From an uncultured Tateyamaria sp. (GTDB taxonomy: Bacteria; Pseudomonadota; Alphaproteobacteria; Rhodobacterales; Rhodobacteraceae): 64,000 nt of DNA. The notes below the pieces were generated by a model that ran no database searches, was not told where the DNA came from, and saw nothing but the letters and a program-made list of their open reading frames with translations. The number at the start of each line of letters is the position of its first letter. Within the stretch, counting starts at the first letter, position 1. Positions 24,889 through 34,092 of the stretch are shown here, in pieces. Position numbers and translations under genes: made by a program. The DNA is taken from assembly GCF_947497045.1 (NCBI RefSeq), contig NZ_CANMEU010000006.1:62001-126000 (forward strand), written 5' to 3'.

Positions 24889-26972
24889 GCATGGCGCGTG
24901 CCCATTTTGACACCATCATCATGGTGGATTGGTCGGGCGGGAACCAGGGGTCCGTCACACCGCAGGCGGATGCGATCTGGGCCTGTGTCGCGCAAAGGAA
25001 CGAGGTCGATGCCCCCGTTTATCTGCGCAATCGCCAGCAGGCCGAAGAGTGGCTGCTGAAGACACTCGCGGCGGAACGCGCAGGCGGGCGGCGCGTCATG
25101 GTCGGGTTCGATTTTCCCTTTGGCTACCCCAAGGGGTTTGGGCGTGCGCTGACAGGCAGTGATGATCCGTTTGAGCTGTGGAACTGGTTTGCGCACCGGA
25201 TCAAGGATGCGCCGACGGGGAACAACCGCTTTGATGTGGCGGGCCAGATCAACCTGCAATTTGGCGGCAACGGCCCGTTCTGGGGCAATGGGTTGAAACG
25301 CGAGGTGCCGGGTCTGCCGCGCACCAAGGAGGGTTATATCAATCCGTTCCCGATCAAGCGCGCGGCCGAAGAACATGCGACCCGCGCCTTTACAGTCTGG
25401 CAGATGTCGGGGGTCGGGTCAGTCGGCGGTCAAGTGATGATGGGCCTGCCTGTACTGTCGCGCCTGCGTGCGCATTTCGGGTCCGCCCTGTCGGTTTGGC
25501 CGCTTGAGGCGCGCGATGCGCCGATCACGGTGGTCGAAATCTGGCCGTCTCTCACTGTATCGACGGTGCCAGACGGTTGGATCAGGGATCAATGGCAGGT
25601 CTACGAGGTGGCCCGCGTGGTCGCCGCGATGAACGCCGATCTGTTGTGGCATATGTTGGATGTACCAGTCACGCCCGAGGGTTGGATATTCGGTCTGGGA
25701 TTCGAGGACACGCTGCGTGCGGCGGCACCGGCACCTTTGCGCAACGACTGCTTTGCACTGCCAGCCGGGGTGGATTGGACGCCCGTGGATGCGGCTCTGA
25801 CCGATTTGCGCGCCCGGCTTGGACCTGTGGTGGGAACCCAGCCTTGCCCGATTGGGGCGGCCTTGGGCCGGGTTGTGTCCGGCGACATCCGTGCGCCGCG
25901 CGCCCACCCGCCATTGCCCAACACGGCTGTGGATGGGTACGGCTTTGCCGGGGGGCGTGATGCGGGGCCGCATGTATTGCCTTTGGTCGCGGCGGACATG
26001 GCCGCAGGGCAGGCACCGGACACACCCGTTCCCGATGGCGCTGCGGTGCGCATCCTGACAGGTGCCGCTTTGCCACCGGGCGTGGACACGGTGATTTTGC
26101 AGGAAGAGGTCGAGGTCAACGGTGCCGAGATTTCATTTCTCGGACCCGTCAAGGCCGGGGCAAACACCCGTGCCGCCGGTGAGGACGTCACGCGCGGCGA
26201 TATGGTGGTCCCGGAAGGGCGTAAGCTGACCCCCGCCGATCTGGCCTTGCTGGCCGCTGTGGGTGTGGAGGAGGTCGCGGTTCGCGTCCCCCTGCGCGTC
26301 GGGGTCGTATCGACTGGGGATGAATTGGTGCAACCGGGCAGCGATGCGGCCCCCGGTCAGATCTATGACGCGAACCGTCCCATGCTTGTGGGACTGGTAA
26401 CACAGTTGGGTCATGTGGCCGTCGATCTGGGACACGTCCGCGATGATCGCGCAGCCTTGCGCGCGGTGTTCGATCGGGCGGCTGCGGCGGTGGATGTGGT
26501 GTTGACCAGTGGTGGTGCATCTGCGGGGGATCACGACCACGTGTCGGCCCTGCTGAATGATGCGGACGCGATGGCAACCTGGCGTATCGCGATGAAACCG
26601 GGCCGCCCGCTGGCCCTGGGGGTGTGGAACGGCACGCCGATCTTTGGCCTGCCGGGCAATCCGGTGGCCGCGATGGTGTGCACGCTTGTCTTCGCCGCCC
26701 CTGCGCTGGCCCAAATGGGCGGCGCAGCATGGCGTGATCCGCAAGGGTTCGAGGTGCCCGCGGGTTTTGAGAAGAACAAGAAAGCCGGGCGCCGGGAATA
26801 CCTGCGCGCCCGTATGCGCGATGGCCGGGTCGAGGTTTTTGCCTCCGAAGGGTCGGGGCGGATCAGCGGGCTGTCATGGGCCGAAGGCCTTGTGGAATTG
26901 CCTGATCATGCGGTGCATGTGCGCCCCGGCGATCCGGTGCGGTTCATCCCGTGGGGTGGCTTCGGGCTTTAG
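24885..26972 (+). CDS. moeA: Molybdopterin molybdotransferase MoeA with an extra N-terminal domain
   Basis: 695 residues, while MoeA alone is about 400. MoeA begins near residue 296 (DWTPVDAAL) and includes PNTAVDGYGF, AGEDVTRGD, GVVSTGDELV, TSGGASAGDHDHV and FGLPGNPVAAMV; it inserts molybdate into adenylated molybdopterin. Residues 1-290 form a separate domain with IIMVDWSGGN at the start, VMVGFDFPFGYPKGF about 75, and VVEIWPSL about 220. This resembles an RNase-H-like (DUF429-like) fold seen as a stand-alone protein in relatives, role unknown. The frame is open throughout, so the fusion is real unless a sequencing error removed a stop. It converges on the next gene with a 4-bp overlap. Confidence 0.9.
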   Translation: MSMARAHFDTIIMVDWSGGNQGSVTPQADAIWACVAQRNEVDAPVYLRNRQQAEEWLLKTLAAERAGGRRVMVGFDFPFGYPKGFGRALTGSDDPFELWNWFAHRIKDAPTGNNRFDVAGQINLQFGGNGPFWGNGLKREVPGLPRTKEGYINPFPIKRAAEEHATRAFTVWQMSGVGSVGGQVMMGLPVLSRLRAHFGSALSVWPLEARDAPITVVEIWPSLTVSTVPDGWIRDQWQVYEVARVVAAMNADLLWHMLDVPVTPEGWIFGLGFEDTLRAAAPAPLRNDCFALPAGVDWTPVDAALTDLRARLGPVVGTQPCPIGAALGRVVSGDIRAPRAHPPLPNTAVDGYGFAGGRDAGPHVLPLVAADMAAGQAPDTPVPDGAAVRILTGAALPPGVDTVILQEEVEVNGAEISFLGPVKAGANTRAAGEDVTRGDMVVPEGRKLTPADLALLAAVGVEEVAVRVPLRVGVVSTGDELVQPGSDAAPGQIYDANRPMLVGLVTQLGHVAVDLGHVRDDRAALRAVFDRAAAAVDVVLTSGGASAGDHDHVSALLNDADAMATWRIAMKPGRPLALGVWNGTPIFGLPGNPVAAMVCTLVFAAPALAQMGGAAWRDPQGFEVPAGFEKNKKAGRREYLRARMRDGRVEVFASEGSGRISGLSWAEGLVELPDHAVHVRPGDPVRFIPWGGFGL

Positions 26973-27985
26973 TCGAACGTGCCTGCAACACGGCCAAGCA
27001 GCATGAAGGCGCGCGCCGTCCGGGTGTCACTGAGGGCCGAGATATCGGCGTCGCTGGCCCGTTCCGAGAAGCTCGAAATCGTCTTGTCAAAGCGGCGCAG
27101 GAAGTGGTGGGCGGCATCACGAAAGATCGGGTCCTGTTTCATCCGGCCCGCTGTAAGCGCCAATGAGGAGCGGTCGCGCACCCCGCCAAGAGCTGCCACG
27201 GGCCGTCCCCGCGCGCCACTAGCGAACTGGCGCCAGATTTCAGGGCGCGCGCGGTCGGGGCGCAGATCGTCCATGTAAATGCCGTCCTGGCTGAGTAGGG
27301 TCAGGATGTCCTGTGCCGCTTGAATCAGTTGCGAGGTTTCGCGGTCGCGCATCGCTTTGCGCAGGGCGGCGAACCCGGCTTCGTCCTCGGCGGTTTCGGG
27401 GAAATTCAGGGCGCGGATGAAATCTTCGGTCTCCAGCGGGCGGGCGAAATCGTCCGAGGATGTGCCAAGGGCCAGAACGGGCTGGTCATCGACCACGGGC
27501 GCTGCGGCAGGCGCAGGGGTGGCCGGTGCCGGATCATCGCGACGGCTTTGGAATGTGGCCAACGCGGTTTCGGTGTTGCGGGTGGCAGCGGCGATCTCGT
27601 CCAATTTGCGCGCGACCGAGGGTTCCTTGGTCAGATCGCGCCCTTGGGCCTGGGCGATATAGGCTTGTCGGATTGCGTCGATGGCGGTCTGCAATCGCTG
27701 GCTTTCCTCGCGCATGACGCGGCTGGATCGTGCAGCTGTTGCCGCCACCCAGATCATCGCGATGGGCATGAACACCGCCAGCATCGTGATGAGGAAACGC
27801 AGGCCTTCCGCCTCGGTCGGCTCGCCCTCGTCCCCGGTCAGCAGAAAGAACGCAGCGGCCCCCACCAACCAGATGGCTGAAAGGACAAGTGCCACGACTT
27901 CGATCTCTGTGACGCCCCCGTGTTTGGGTTTGTCATAGATGCCAAGGGGCGTCGGGCGCGCCTGAGGGTTGGGTTTATCGGCCAT
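26969..27985 (-). CDS. Conserved membrane protein with two helices and cytoplasmic coiled coil
   Basis: 338 residues. Two membrane segments (about 26-49 and 64-86) are followed by a helical stretch with coiled-coil character (about 87-140), a Pro/Ala linker and a C-terminal domain of about 150 residues (EDFIRALNFPETAEDEAGF). I do not know its function. It lies 4 bp upstream-of-stop from moeA (convergent) and directly downstream of greA... in fact its start is 4 bp from the greA stop, on the same strand, so greA and this gene may share a transcript. Confidence 0.78.
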   Translation of the reverse strand: MADKPNPQARPTPLGIYDKPKHGGVTEIEVVALVLSAIWLVGAAAFFLLTGDEGEPTEAEGLRFLITMLAVFMPIAMIWVAATAARSSRVMREESQRLQTAIDAIRQAYIAQAQGRDLTKEPSVARKLDEIAAATRNTETALATFQSRRDDPAPATPAPAAAPVVDDQPVLALGTSSDDFARPLETEDFIRALNFPETAEDEAGFAALRKAMRDRETSQLIQAAQDILTLLSQDGIYMDDLRPDRARPEIWRQFASGARGRPVAALGGVRDRSSLALTAGRMKQDPIFRDAAHHFLRRFDKTISSFSERASDADISALSDTRTARAFMLLGRVAGTFD

Positions 27986-27989
27986 GGCC

Positions 27990-28460
27990 TCAGCTATAGC
28001 TGATTTTCAGGACTTCATAGGACTTTTCACCGCCCGGTGTGCGCACTTCGACACTGTCGCCCTCTTCCTTGCCGATCAAGGCGCGGGCAATGGGCGATTT
28101 GATGTTCAAAAGACCCTTTTCGATGTTGGCTTCGTATTCGCCGACGATCTGATAGGTCTTTTCCTCGTCCGTATCCTCGTCGACCAGCGTGACTTCGGCC
28201 CCGAACTTGATCGCGCCCGACAGCTTGGAGGTGTCGATGATGTCTGCCAGCGAAATCGCGCCTTCAAGTTCCTTGATCCGGCCCTCGATGAAGGACTGTT
28301 TTTCCTTGGCCGAGTGGTATTCGGCATTTTCGGACAGGTCGCCATGTTCGCGCGCTTCGGCGATGGCCGTGATGATGGCGGGCCGCTCCACGGATTTGAG
28401 CTGTTTCAGCTCGGTTTCCAGTGCGGTCGCACCGGCGCGGGTCATTGGGATCTTTTCCAT
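27990..28460 (-). CDS. greA: Transcription elongation factor GreA
   Basis: It rescues backtracked RNA polymerase by stimulating transcript cleavage. The 156 residues have the N-terminal coiled coil with acidic tip ([19 protein letters not shown], residues 36-54) and the C-terminal FKBP-like domain ([17 protein letters not shown]). ATG 28460 is the family start; a longer frame adds non-conserved residues. The 5' leader contains a hairpin (28493-28500 with 28512-28518). Confidence 0.97.
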   Translation of the reverse strand: MEKIPMTRAGATALETELKQLKSVERPAIITAIAEAREHGDLSENAEYHSAKEKQSFIEGRIKELEGAISLADIIDTSKLSGAIKFGAEVTLVDEDTDEEKTYQIVGEYEANIEKGLLNIKSPIARALIGKEEGDSVEVRTPGGEKSYEVLKISYS

Positions 28461-28616
28461 CGGCGCGGTCCTACGTGTTGTCCTAATTGCGTGCGGCGGC
28501 CCCGATTGGGAGCCGCCGGTACATGCGATGGTCTTTACCTGACCCAAAGGCGCTGCGGATTGCAAGCGGATTTGGTGATTGCGCGATTGCGCTGCACACG
28601 TGTTTTGGCGAAAGGA

Positions 28617-28684
28617 GGGGGCGCTGCCCTTGTCGCATGTGCGCCCCCCCCCCGCGGTATTTTTGGTCAAAAGAAGATCGGGGT
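28617..28684. repeat. Dispersed 3'-end repeat, copy 1 (GC hairpin plus 27-nt core)
   Basis: An 8-bp GC hairpin (GGGGGCGC at 28617, GCGCCCCC at 28641) is followed by a 27-nt core at 28650-28676 (CCCCGCGGTATT then TTTGGTCAAAAGAAG). The core matches copy 2 at 48820-48846 in 25 of 27 positions. It lies 17 bp after the stop of the minus-strand VOC gene. Apart from this, the 233-bp gap between greA and the VOC gene holds the greA leader. Confidence 0.75.
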
Positions 28685-28693
28685 TGGTTGGTC

Positions 28694-29077
28694 CTAGTCG
28701 TATTGCACCACTTCGTATTCGATGTGGTCGGTGTCGTAGAAGTAGAACCGCTGGCCAGGTTCATAGTCGAAATGTTCGCCAGCCTCAAAGCCTGCCGCCT
28801 CGACGCGGGCGCGCATGGCGGCGATGTCGTCCACGACCACGGCGATGTGGTTCAGCCCGCCTTGGGTTGTGTAGTTGTCGATTGGTGCATCAAGGTTTCC
28901 GGTCTTGGGCGCATAAAGCGCAAGGTAGTGTGTGTCGGTTCCGACATGCACGGAATACCCTGTGGTCCGCGAGTCCCCCGTCCAGCGAATGTGCCAGTCA
29001 AACAGGGTGCACATCCATTTGGCTGTCGCATCAGGATCGGTGACGGTGAAGTTCGTGTGTTCAAGTTGCGCGGCCAT
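28694..29077 (-). CDS. VOC-family (glyoxalase/dioxygenase superfamily) protein
   Basis: 127 residues with the paired beta-alpha-beta-beta-beta modules of the VOC fold: [18 protein letters not shown] at the start and [13 protein letters not shown] about residue 73. Likely metal ligands are His7, His76 and a Glu near the C-terminus (IEYEVVQ). Substrate unknown. It is divergent from soxR across a 75-bp region with a SoxR operator between promoter elements, so it is a likely SoxR target in the response to redox-active compounds. Confidence 0.87.
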   Translation of the reverse strand: MAAQLEHTNFTVTDPDATAKWMCTLFDWHIRWTGDSRTTGYSVHVGTDTHYLALYAPKTGNLDAPIDNYTTQGGLNHIAVVVDDIAAMRARVEAAGFEAGEHFDYEPGQRFYFYDTDHIEYEVVQYD

Positions 29078-29109
29078 ATCTTTGGTTCCTTTACTGAGTT
29101 GATAAGGGT

Positions 29110-29140
29110 AGTGTCCGACCTCAAGTACACTTTAGGTCAA
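29110..29140 (-). promoter_or_regulatory. SoxR-type operator in a 19-bp-spacer promoter for the VOC gene
   Basis: GACCTCAAGT-AC-ACTTTAGGTC (29117-29138) is a dyad matching 9 of 10 positions and fits the SoxR box CCTCAAGT...CTTGAGG. On the minus strand it lies between TTGACC (29140-29135) and GACACT (29115-29110), exactly 19 bp apart. Long spacers of this kind are typical of promoters that MerR-family proteins activate by DNA distortion. Confidence 0.7.
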
Positions 29141-29152
29141 GAGGTTTTTTTC

Positions 29153-29608
29153 ATGGCTGCATCCGAAGGTCTGAGCATCGGTGATATGGCGGCGCGCACC
29201 GGCCTCGCGGTGTCGGCGATCCGGTATTACGAGGATGAGGGTCTGGTGGCCCCGTGGCGCAATGGGGCGGGGCGACGCCGGTTTCAGCGCGCCGACCTGC
29301 GTCGGTTGAGCTTCATCATGGTGGCCCAGCAATTCGGATTCACGCTGGCCCAGATCAAGGTGGAACTGGACCGTCTGCCGCGTCACCGCGCCCCGACCAA
29401 GGCCGATTGGGCGCGTATCAGTGCCCAGTTTCGCGACGGACTGGACGCGCGCATTGCCCAGCTTGAAAAACTGCGCGACACGCTGGATGGCTGCATCGGC
29501 TGCGGGTGTCTGAGCCTTGAGGCCTGCGCGCTTTATAACCCGGCCGACAGCGCCGCCCGCTACGGAACGGGGCCGCGGTATTTGATGGGGGATCGACCGG
29601 CCCGCTGA
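29153..29608 (+). CDS. soxR: Redox-sensitive transcriptional activator SoxR
   Basis: 151 residues, MerR family. The N-terminal winged helix starts SIGDMAARTGLAVSAIRYYE, followed by a dimerisation helix and the 2Fe-2S cluster motif CIGCGCLSLEAC (Cys114, 117, 119, 125), then LYNPADSAARYGTG. This Cys pattern is diagnostic for SoxR. ATG 29153 gives the usual length. It is divergent from the VOC gene and the operator also overlaps its own upstream region, so autoregulation is likely. In non-enteric bacteria SoxR usually acts directly on a few target genes; no soxS is present. Confidence 0.94.
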   Translation: MAASEGLSIGDMAARTGLAVSAIRYYEDEGLVAPWRNGAGRRRFQRADLRRLSFIMVAQQFGFTLAQIKVELDRLPRHRAPTKADWARISAQFRDGLDARIAQLEKLRDTLDGCIGCGCLSLEACALYNPADSAARYGTGPRYLMGDRPAR

Positions 29609-29762
29609 TCCTTCAGGGGTTGAAAAGCCCGTGTGATCGCGTTTCAAAGCGTACTTTTACGCCGTGTTCCAATTGCAATGCGTCCGGGGCTGGGCTAGCT
29701 GATTTGAAAGGGATTTTTGCGCGCAAACGCGCTGCACCGACAACATAAGGGAGACGCCCATC

Positions 29763-31412
29763 ATGGCCCAGATTGAACGCGAAGCGATGGAATATGACGT
29801 TGTGATCGTGGGTGCGGGGCCTGCGGGTCTGTCTGCGGCGATCCGGCTTAAGCAGTTGGACGGCGACCTGAACGTGGTTGTACTGGAAAAGGGCTCGGAA
29901 GTGGGCGCGCACATCCTGTCCGGTGCCGTTCTGGACCCTGTGGGCCTGAACGAATTGATCCCGGATTGGGCTGAAAAGGGGGCACCATTGAACGTGCCTG
30001 TGACGGACGACAAGTTCTATATGCTGGGCGAAGCGGGCGCGATGCGCATCCCGAACGCACCCATGCCGCCGCTGATGAACAACCACGGCAACTACATCGT
30101 GTCGATGGGCAACGTCTGTCGCTGGATGGCCGAACAGGCCGAAGCCATGGGGGTCGAGATTTTCCCCGGCATGGCCTGTTCCGAGATCGTCTATGGCGAC
30201 AAGGGCGAAGTGAAGGGTGTTGTCGCCGGTGTCTTTGGTCTTGAGGCGGACGGATCCTATGGCGAGAACACCGAGCCGGGCATGGAGTTGCACGGCAAAT
30301 ACGTGTTCCTGTCCGAAGGCGTGCGCGGGTCACTGTCCAAGGAAGTGATCGCCAAGTTCGATCTGGCCCAAGGCAAAGAGCCGCAGAAATACGGTCTCGG
30401 CATGAAGGAAATCTGGGAGATTGACCCCGACAAGCACAAGGAAGGGTCGGTCACGCACACGATGGGCTGGCCTTTGGGCGGCAATGCGGGTGGTGGATCA
30501 TTCATCTATCATCTTGAGAAAAATCAGGTTTATGTCGGGTTCGTGGTGCATCTGAACTACAAGAATCCCTATCTGTTCCCCTACATGGAATTCCAGCGAT
30601 TCAAGCATCACCCGATGGTGGCTGACCTGCTGAAGGGGGGCAAACGCATCGCCTATGGTGCGCGTGCAATCTCCGAAGGGGGATACCAGTCGATGCCCAA
30701 GATGGTCGCACCCGGTGTGGCGCTGTTGGGCTGTTCGGTGGGGATGGTCAACGTGCCACGCATCAAGGGCAATCATAACGCGATGCTGTCGGGCAAGGCC
30801 GCCGCCGAAGCCGCGTTTGACGCGATCAAGGCGGACCGCTCGGGCGATGAGTTGACCGCTTACGAGACCGAGGTGCGCGATGGTGCCATTGGGGCCGATC
30901 TGAAAAAAGTGCGCAATGTCAAACCTTTCTGGTCCAAGTGGGGCCTGACGGCGTCGCTGATGCTGGGTGGTTTCGATATGTGGACCAACACGCTCGGGTT
31001 CTCGTTGTTCGGAACCCAAAGCCACGGCAAGAACGACGCGGACGCGACCGAAGAAGCATCCCGGCACAGGCCAATCGACTACCCCAAACCCGATGGCAAG
31101 CTGTCGTTCGACCGGCTGACCAATGTGGCCTTCAGCTTTACCAATCACGAGGAAAGCCAGCCCGCGCATCTGCGTCTTAAGGATGAGAGTGTGCCGGTGA
31201 ACGTGAACTTGGCCAAATACGCGGGCCCCTCGGCGCGGTACTGTCCGGCGGGGGTTTACGAGTTTGTGCAGGAAGAGGGCAAGGACACCCGCTTTGTCAT
31301 CAACTTTCAGAACTGCGTGCATTGCAAGACCTGCGATATCAAGGACCCGTCGCAGAACATCACCTGGACCACACCACAAGGCGGGGACGGGCCGAACTAT
31401 CCGAACATGTGA
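29763..31412 (+). CDS. Electron-transfer flavoprotein-ubiquinone oxidoreductase
   Basis: It passes electrons from acyl-CoA and amine dehydrogenases, via ETF, to ubiquinone at the inner membrane. The 549 residues show the FAD dinucleotide fold VVIVGAGPAGLSAAIRL (about 12-28), the membrane-facing middle region (YKNPYLFPYMEFQRFKHHP), and the C-terminal 4Fe-4S motif (CPAGVYEF, then NCVHCKTCDIKDP). AAGGGAG precedes ATG 29763. A strong intrinsic terminator follows. It would serve the acyl-CoA dehydrogenase at 17.7 kb. Confidence 0.96.
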   Translation: MAQIEREAMEYDVVIVGAGPAGLSAAIRLKQLDGDLNVVVLEKGSEVGAHILSGAVLDPVGLNELIPDWAEKGAPLNVPVTDDKFYMLGEAGAMRIPNAPMPPLMNNHGNYIVSMGNVCRWMAEQAEAMGVEIFPGMACSEIVYGDKGEVKGVVAGVFGLEADGSYGENTEPGMELHGKYVFLSEGVRGSLSKEVIAKFDLAQGKEPQKYGLGMKEIWEIDPDKHKEGSVTHTMGWPLGGNAGGGSFIYHLEKNQVYVGFVVHLNYKNPYLFPYMEFQRFKHHPMVADLLKGGKRIAYGARAISEGGYQSMPKMVAPGVALLGCSVGMVNVPRIKGNHNAMLSGKAAAEAAFDAIKADRSGDELTAYETEVRDGAIGADLKKVRNVKPFWSKWGLTASLMLGGFDMWTNTLGFSLFGTQSHGKNDADATEEASRHRPIDYPKPDGKLSFDRLTNVAFSFTNHEESQPAHLRLKDESVPVNVNLAKYAGPSARYCPAGVYEFVQEEGKDTRFVINFQNCVHCKTCDIKDPSQNITWTTPQGGDGPNYPNM

Positions 31413-31431
31413 TGATGCTATCTTGCGTCAG

Positions 31432-31460
31432 AAAAGGCCGGGCCATGTGCCCGGCCTTTT
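31432..31460 (+). terminator. Intrinsic terminator after ETF-QO
   Basis: AAAAGGCCGGG (31432-31442) pairs exactly with CCCGGCCTTTT (31450-31460) around a 7-nt loop, ending in a T-run, 20 bp after the ETF-QO stop. Confidence 0.9.
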
Positions 31461-31586
31461 GCGTTGAACGGCCATGGACCTGCGGCCAAGCGCGCATCTT
31501 CTGACCATTTCGCGAGGTCACATTGCGCCCCGCGCCAGACGTGGTAGCCTCTGACCTACACAAAAGCAAAAAAGGCAGTACCCCCC

Positions 31587-33296
31587 GTGATCCGTTCGCT
31601 TTTTGGCAGCGCAGCGCTTGCCACCCTTCTTGCTCTTTCACCCGCCATCGGCACGGCGCAATCGCTTGCGGGCCCCTATCTGGCCGGGCGTCAGGCAGCG
31701 ATCCTGAGCGATTATGAGGCTGCCGCGCGGTATTTCACTCAGGCCCTCGCACGCGATCCGTCAAACCCAAGTCTGATGGAAGACGCCATTGTGGGCCAAT
31801 TGTCACTGGGCCGGGTGGATCGCGCCTTGCCCATCGCGCGTCTGATCGAGGAACAGGGGCTGCGCAGTCAGGCGGCCCACATGACCGTTATCGCGGATAT
31901 GATCGCGAACGAGGATTACGAGGGCTTTCTGGCCCGTGACACCGAAACCCAAGGGATCGGGCCGCTGGTGGATGGGCTGCTGGTGGCCTGGGCCATGATC
32001 GGTGCCGACGACCAGGACGGCGCGCTGGCCGAATTCGACCGCATCAGCGAGGAACGGGGCCTGCGCGGCTTTGCGCTTTATCACAAGGCGATGGCGCTTG
32101 CGGGGCTGGGTGAGTTCGAAGCGGCTGAGGCGCTGTTCACGGACGAGGTGGGGCCCCTGCAACAGACCCGGCGCGGCGCGATGGCGCGGGCCGAGGTGTT
32201 GTCCCAACTGGACCGCAATGACGAGGCGGTCGAGTCGCTGCGTGTGTCATTTGGTACCGCGGCTGATCCCGAACTGCTGGCGATGATTGCAGCCCTTGAG
32301 GCGGGTGAGACGCTGCCATTCACCCATATCACCTCCGCCCGCGATGGCGCGGCAGAAGTGTTCTATTCGGTTGCGGGCGCACTGCGTCAGGATGCGGGTG
32401 CGGACTACACCCTGCTTTACGCCCGGCTGGCGCGGTATCTGCGTCCCGATCATATCGACGCGCTCTTGCTGACAGCGGACCTGCTCGAATCGCTGGATCA
32501 GTATGGGCTGGCCAACGCCGCCTACAAGCAGGTGCCGGCCGATCACCCCGCCTATCACGCCGCCGAGTTGGGGCGGGCCGCGGCCTTGCGCCAATCGGGC
32601 AAGCCCGAGGCCGCGATTGAGGTGTTGGAACAGCTGGCCAAGCGCTTTGGTGAATTGTCGATTGTCCATTCGACTTTGGGCGACGTCTTGCGTCAACAGG
32701 ATCGGTTCGAGGAGGCCGTTGCCGCCTACGATCTGGCTATCGAACTTGACACCGAAAGCTTGCGGCGGTCGTGGTTCCTGCATTACGCCCGCGCGATTTC
32801 GCTGGAGCGGCTGGACGAATGGGATCGCGCCGAGGCTGATTTCCGCAAGGCGCTTGAATTGAACCCCGGTCAGCCGCAGGTGCTCAATTATCTGGGCTAT
32901 TCGCTGGTGGAAAAGCAGATCAAGCTTGATGAGGCCCTTGGGATGATCGAGGAGGCCGTCGCGGCCAGCCCCGACAGCGGCTATATCGTCGATAGTCTGG
33001 GCTGGGTTCTTTACCGCCTTGGTCGCTATGACGAGGCCGTCGGCCATATGGAACGCGCGGTTGAATTGATGCCTGTTGATCCGGTGGTGAATGACCACCT
33101 CGGAGATGTCTATTGGGCGGTGGGGCGCGAACGCGAGGCCCAGTTCCAGTGGATGCGCGCGTTGTCCTTTGTCGACCCCGAAGAAGTGGACGGAGAGGCG
33201 GACCCGGCCCGGATGCGCCGCAAGCTGGAGGTCGGTTTGGACGTCGTTCTGCGGGAAGAGGGCGGCGAACCATTGAAGGTTGCGGATGAGGAGTGA
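31587..33296 (+). CDS. Exported tetratricopeptide-repeat protein
   Basis: 569 residues with a signal peptide (about 1-24, ending GTAQS). At least six to eight TPR-like units follow, for example YFTQALARDPSNPSLM early, and FRKALELNPGQPQVLNYLGY and MERAVELMPVDPVVNDHLGD late. It is likely a periplasmic or membrane-tethered scaffold; similar proteins occur next to ispE in many alphaproteobacteria. The start is GTG 31587. It overlaps ispE by 11 bp. Confidence 0.87.
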   Translation: MIRSLFGSAALATLLALSPAIGTAQSLAGPYLAGRQAAILSDYEAAARYFTQALARDPSNPSLMEDAIVGQLSLGRVDRALPIARLIEEQGLRSQAAHMTVIADMIANEDYEGFLARDTETQGIGPLVDGLLVAWAMIGADDQDGALAEFDRISEERGLRGFALYHKAMALAGLGEFEAAEALFTDEVGPLQQTRRGAMARAEVLSQLDRNDEAVESLRVSFGTAADPELLAMIAALEAGETLPFTHITSARDGAAEVFYSVAGALRQDAGADYTLLYARLARYLRPDHIDALLLTADLLESLDQYGLANAAYKQVPADHPAYHAAELGRAAALRQSGKPEAAIEVLEQLAKRFGELSIVHSTLGDVLRQQDRFEEAVAAYDLAIELDTESLRRSWFLHYARAISLERLDEWDRAEADFRKALELNPGQPQVLNYLGYSLVEKQIKLDEALGMIEEAVAASPDSGYIVDSLGWVLYRLGRYDEAVGHMERAVELMPVDPVVNDHLGDVYWAVGREREAQFQWMRALSFVDPEEVDGEADPARMRRKLEVGLDVVLREEGGEPLKVADEE

Positions 33297-34092
33297 GGCT
33301 TTTGCCCCGGCCAAGATCAACCTGACACTGCATGTCACCGGCCAGCGCGCGGACGGGTATCATCTGCTTGATTCGCTTGTTGTTTTTGCGGATGTGGGTG
33401 ATCGGTTGTGGTTTGATGACAGCACATCGCTGAACCTTAAGGTGACGGGCCGTTTCGCGGGCGGAGTGCCCACAGATCAGCGCAATCTCGCGTGGCGTGC
33501 GGCTGAGGCTGCCGATGTGACCCCGCATATCCGCCTTGAGAAGAACCTGCCCCATGGCGGTGGAATCGGGGGCGGGTCGGCAGATGCCGCAGCGGTCTTG
33601 CGCCGCTTTGATGCGCCACAGGCCGCCGTAGATTTGGGGGCGGATGTGCCGGTCTGTTTGTCGGATGCACCACAACGGATGCGCGGCATTGGTGAGGATT
33701 TGAGCGATGTGCCGGGCGTTCCGGCCTTGGACATCGTCTTGGTGACCCCCGGCGTGTCAGTGCACACACCCGATGTGTTCCGCCGCCTTGTGCGCAAGGA
33801 CAATGACGGGATGGGGGTGCTGCCGACATGGGCGGATCGGGCGGCATTTCTGGGTTGGCTTAACGAGCAGCGCAACGATTTGCAGGCACCGGCCTGCGAT
33901 ACCGCACCTGCAATTTCGGCGGCTTTGACCGCGTTGCAGGGCGCTGAACTGGCGCGGATGTCTGGCTCGGGCAGTACCTGTTTCGGGATCTATCCGACCG
34001 GGATGGCGGCAGCCGAGGCGGCAGGTCGGATCGCCAAGGCGCAGCCCTCGTGGTGGGTCTGCGCGGCGAAAACCAAAGGATCGCTTAGCTGA
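33286..34092 (+). CDS. ispE: 4-diphosphocytidyl-2-C-methyl-D-erythritol kinase
   Basis: It phosphorylates CDP-methylerythritol in the non-mevalonate isoprenoid pathway. About 268 residues, GHMP kinase fold: FAPAKINLTLHVTGQRADGYH at the start, the ATP loop LPHGGGIGGGSADAAAVLR (about 87-105), and MSGSGSTCFGIY near the C-terminus. ATG 33286 is used, overlapping the TPR gene. It converges with the polyprenyl synthase gene, which uses isoprenoid precursors from this pathway. Confidence 0.95.
   Translation: MRSEAFAPAKINLTLHVTGQRADGYHLLDSLVVFADVGDRLWFDDSTSLNLKVTGRFAGGVPTDQRNLAWRAAEAADVTPHIRLEKNLPHGGGIGGGSADAAAVLRRFDAPQAAVDLGADVPVCLSDAPQRMRGIGEDLSDVPGVPALDIVLVTPGVSVHTPDVFRRLVRKDNDGMGVLPTWADRAAFLGWLNEQRNDLQAPACDTAPAISAALTALQGAELARMSGSGSTCFGIYPTGMAAAEAAGRIAKAQPSWWVCAAKTKGSLS

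Noticed and set aside
23798-26972. Formate dehydrogenase locus
   Set aside because: Only accessory and cofactor genes are present; no catalytic or Fe-S subunit appears in the window.
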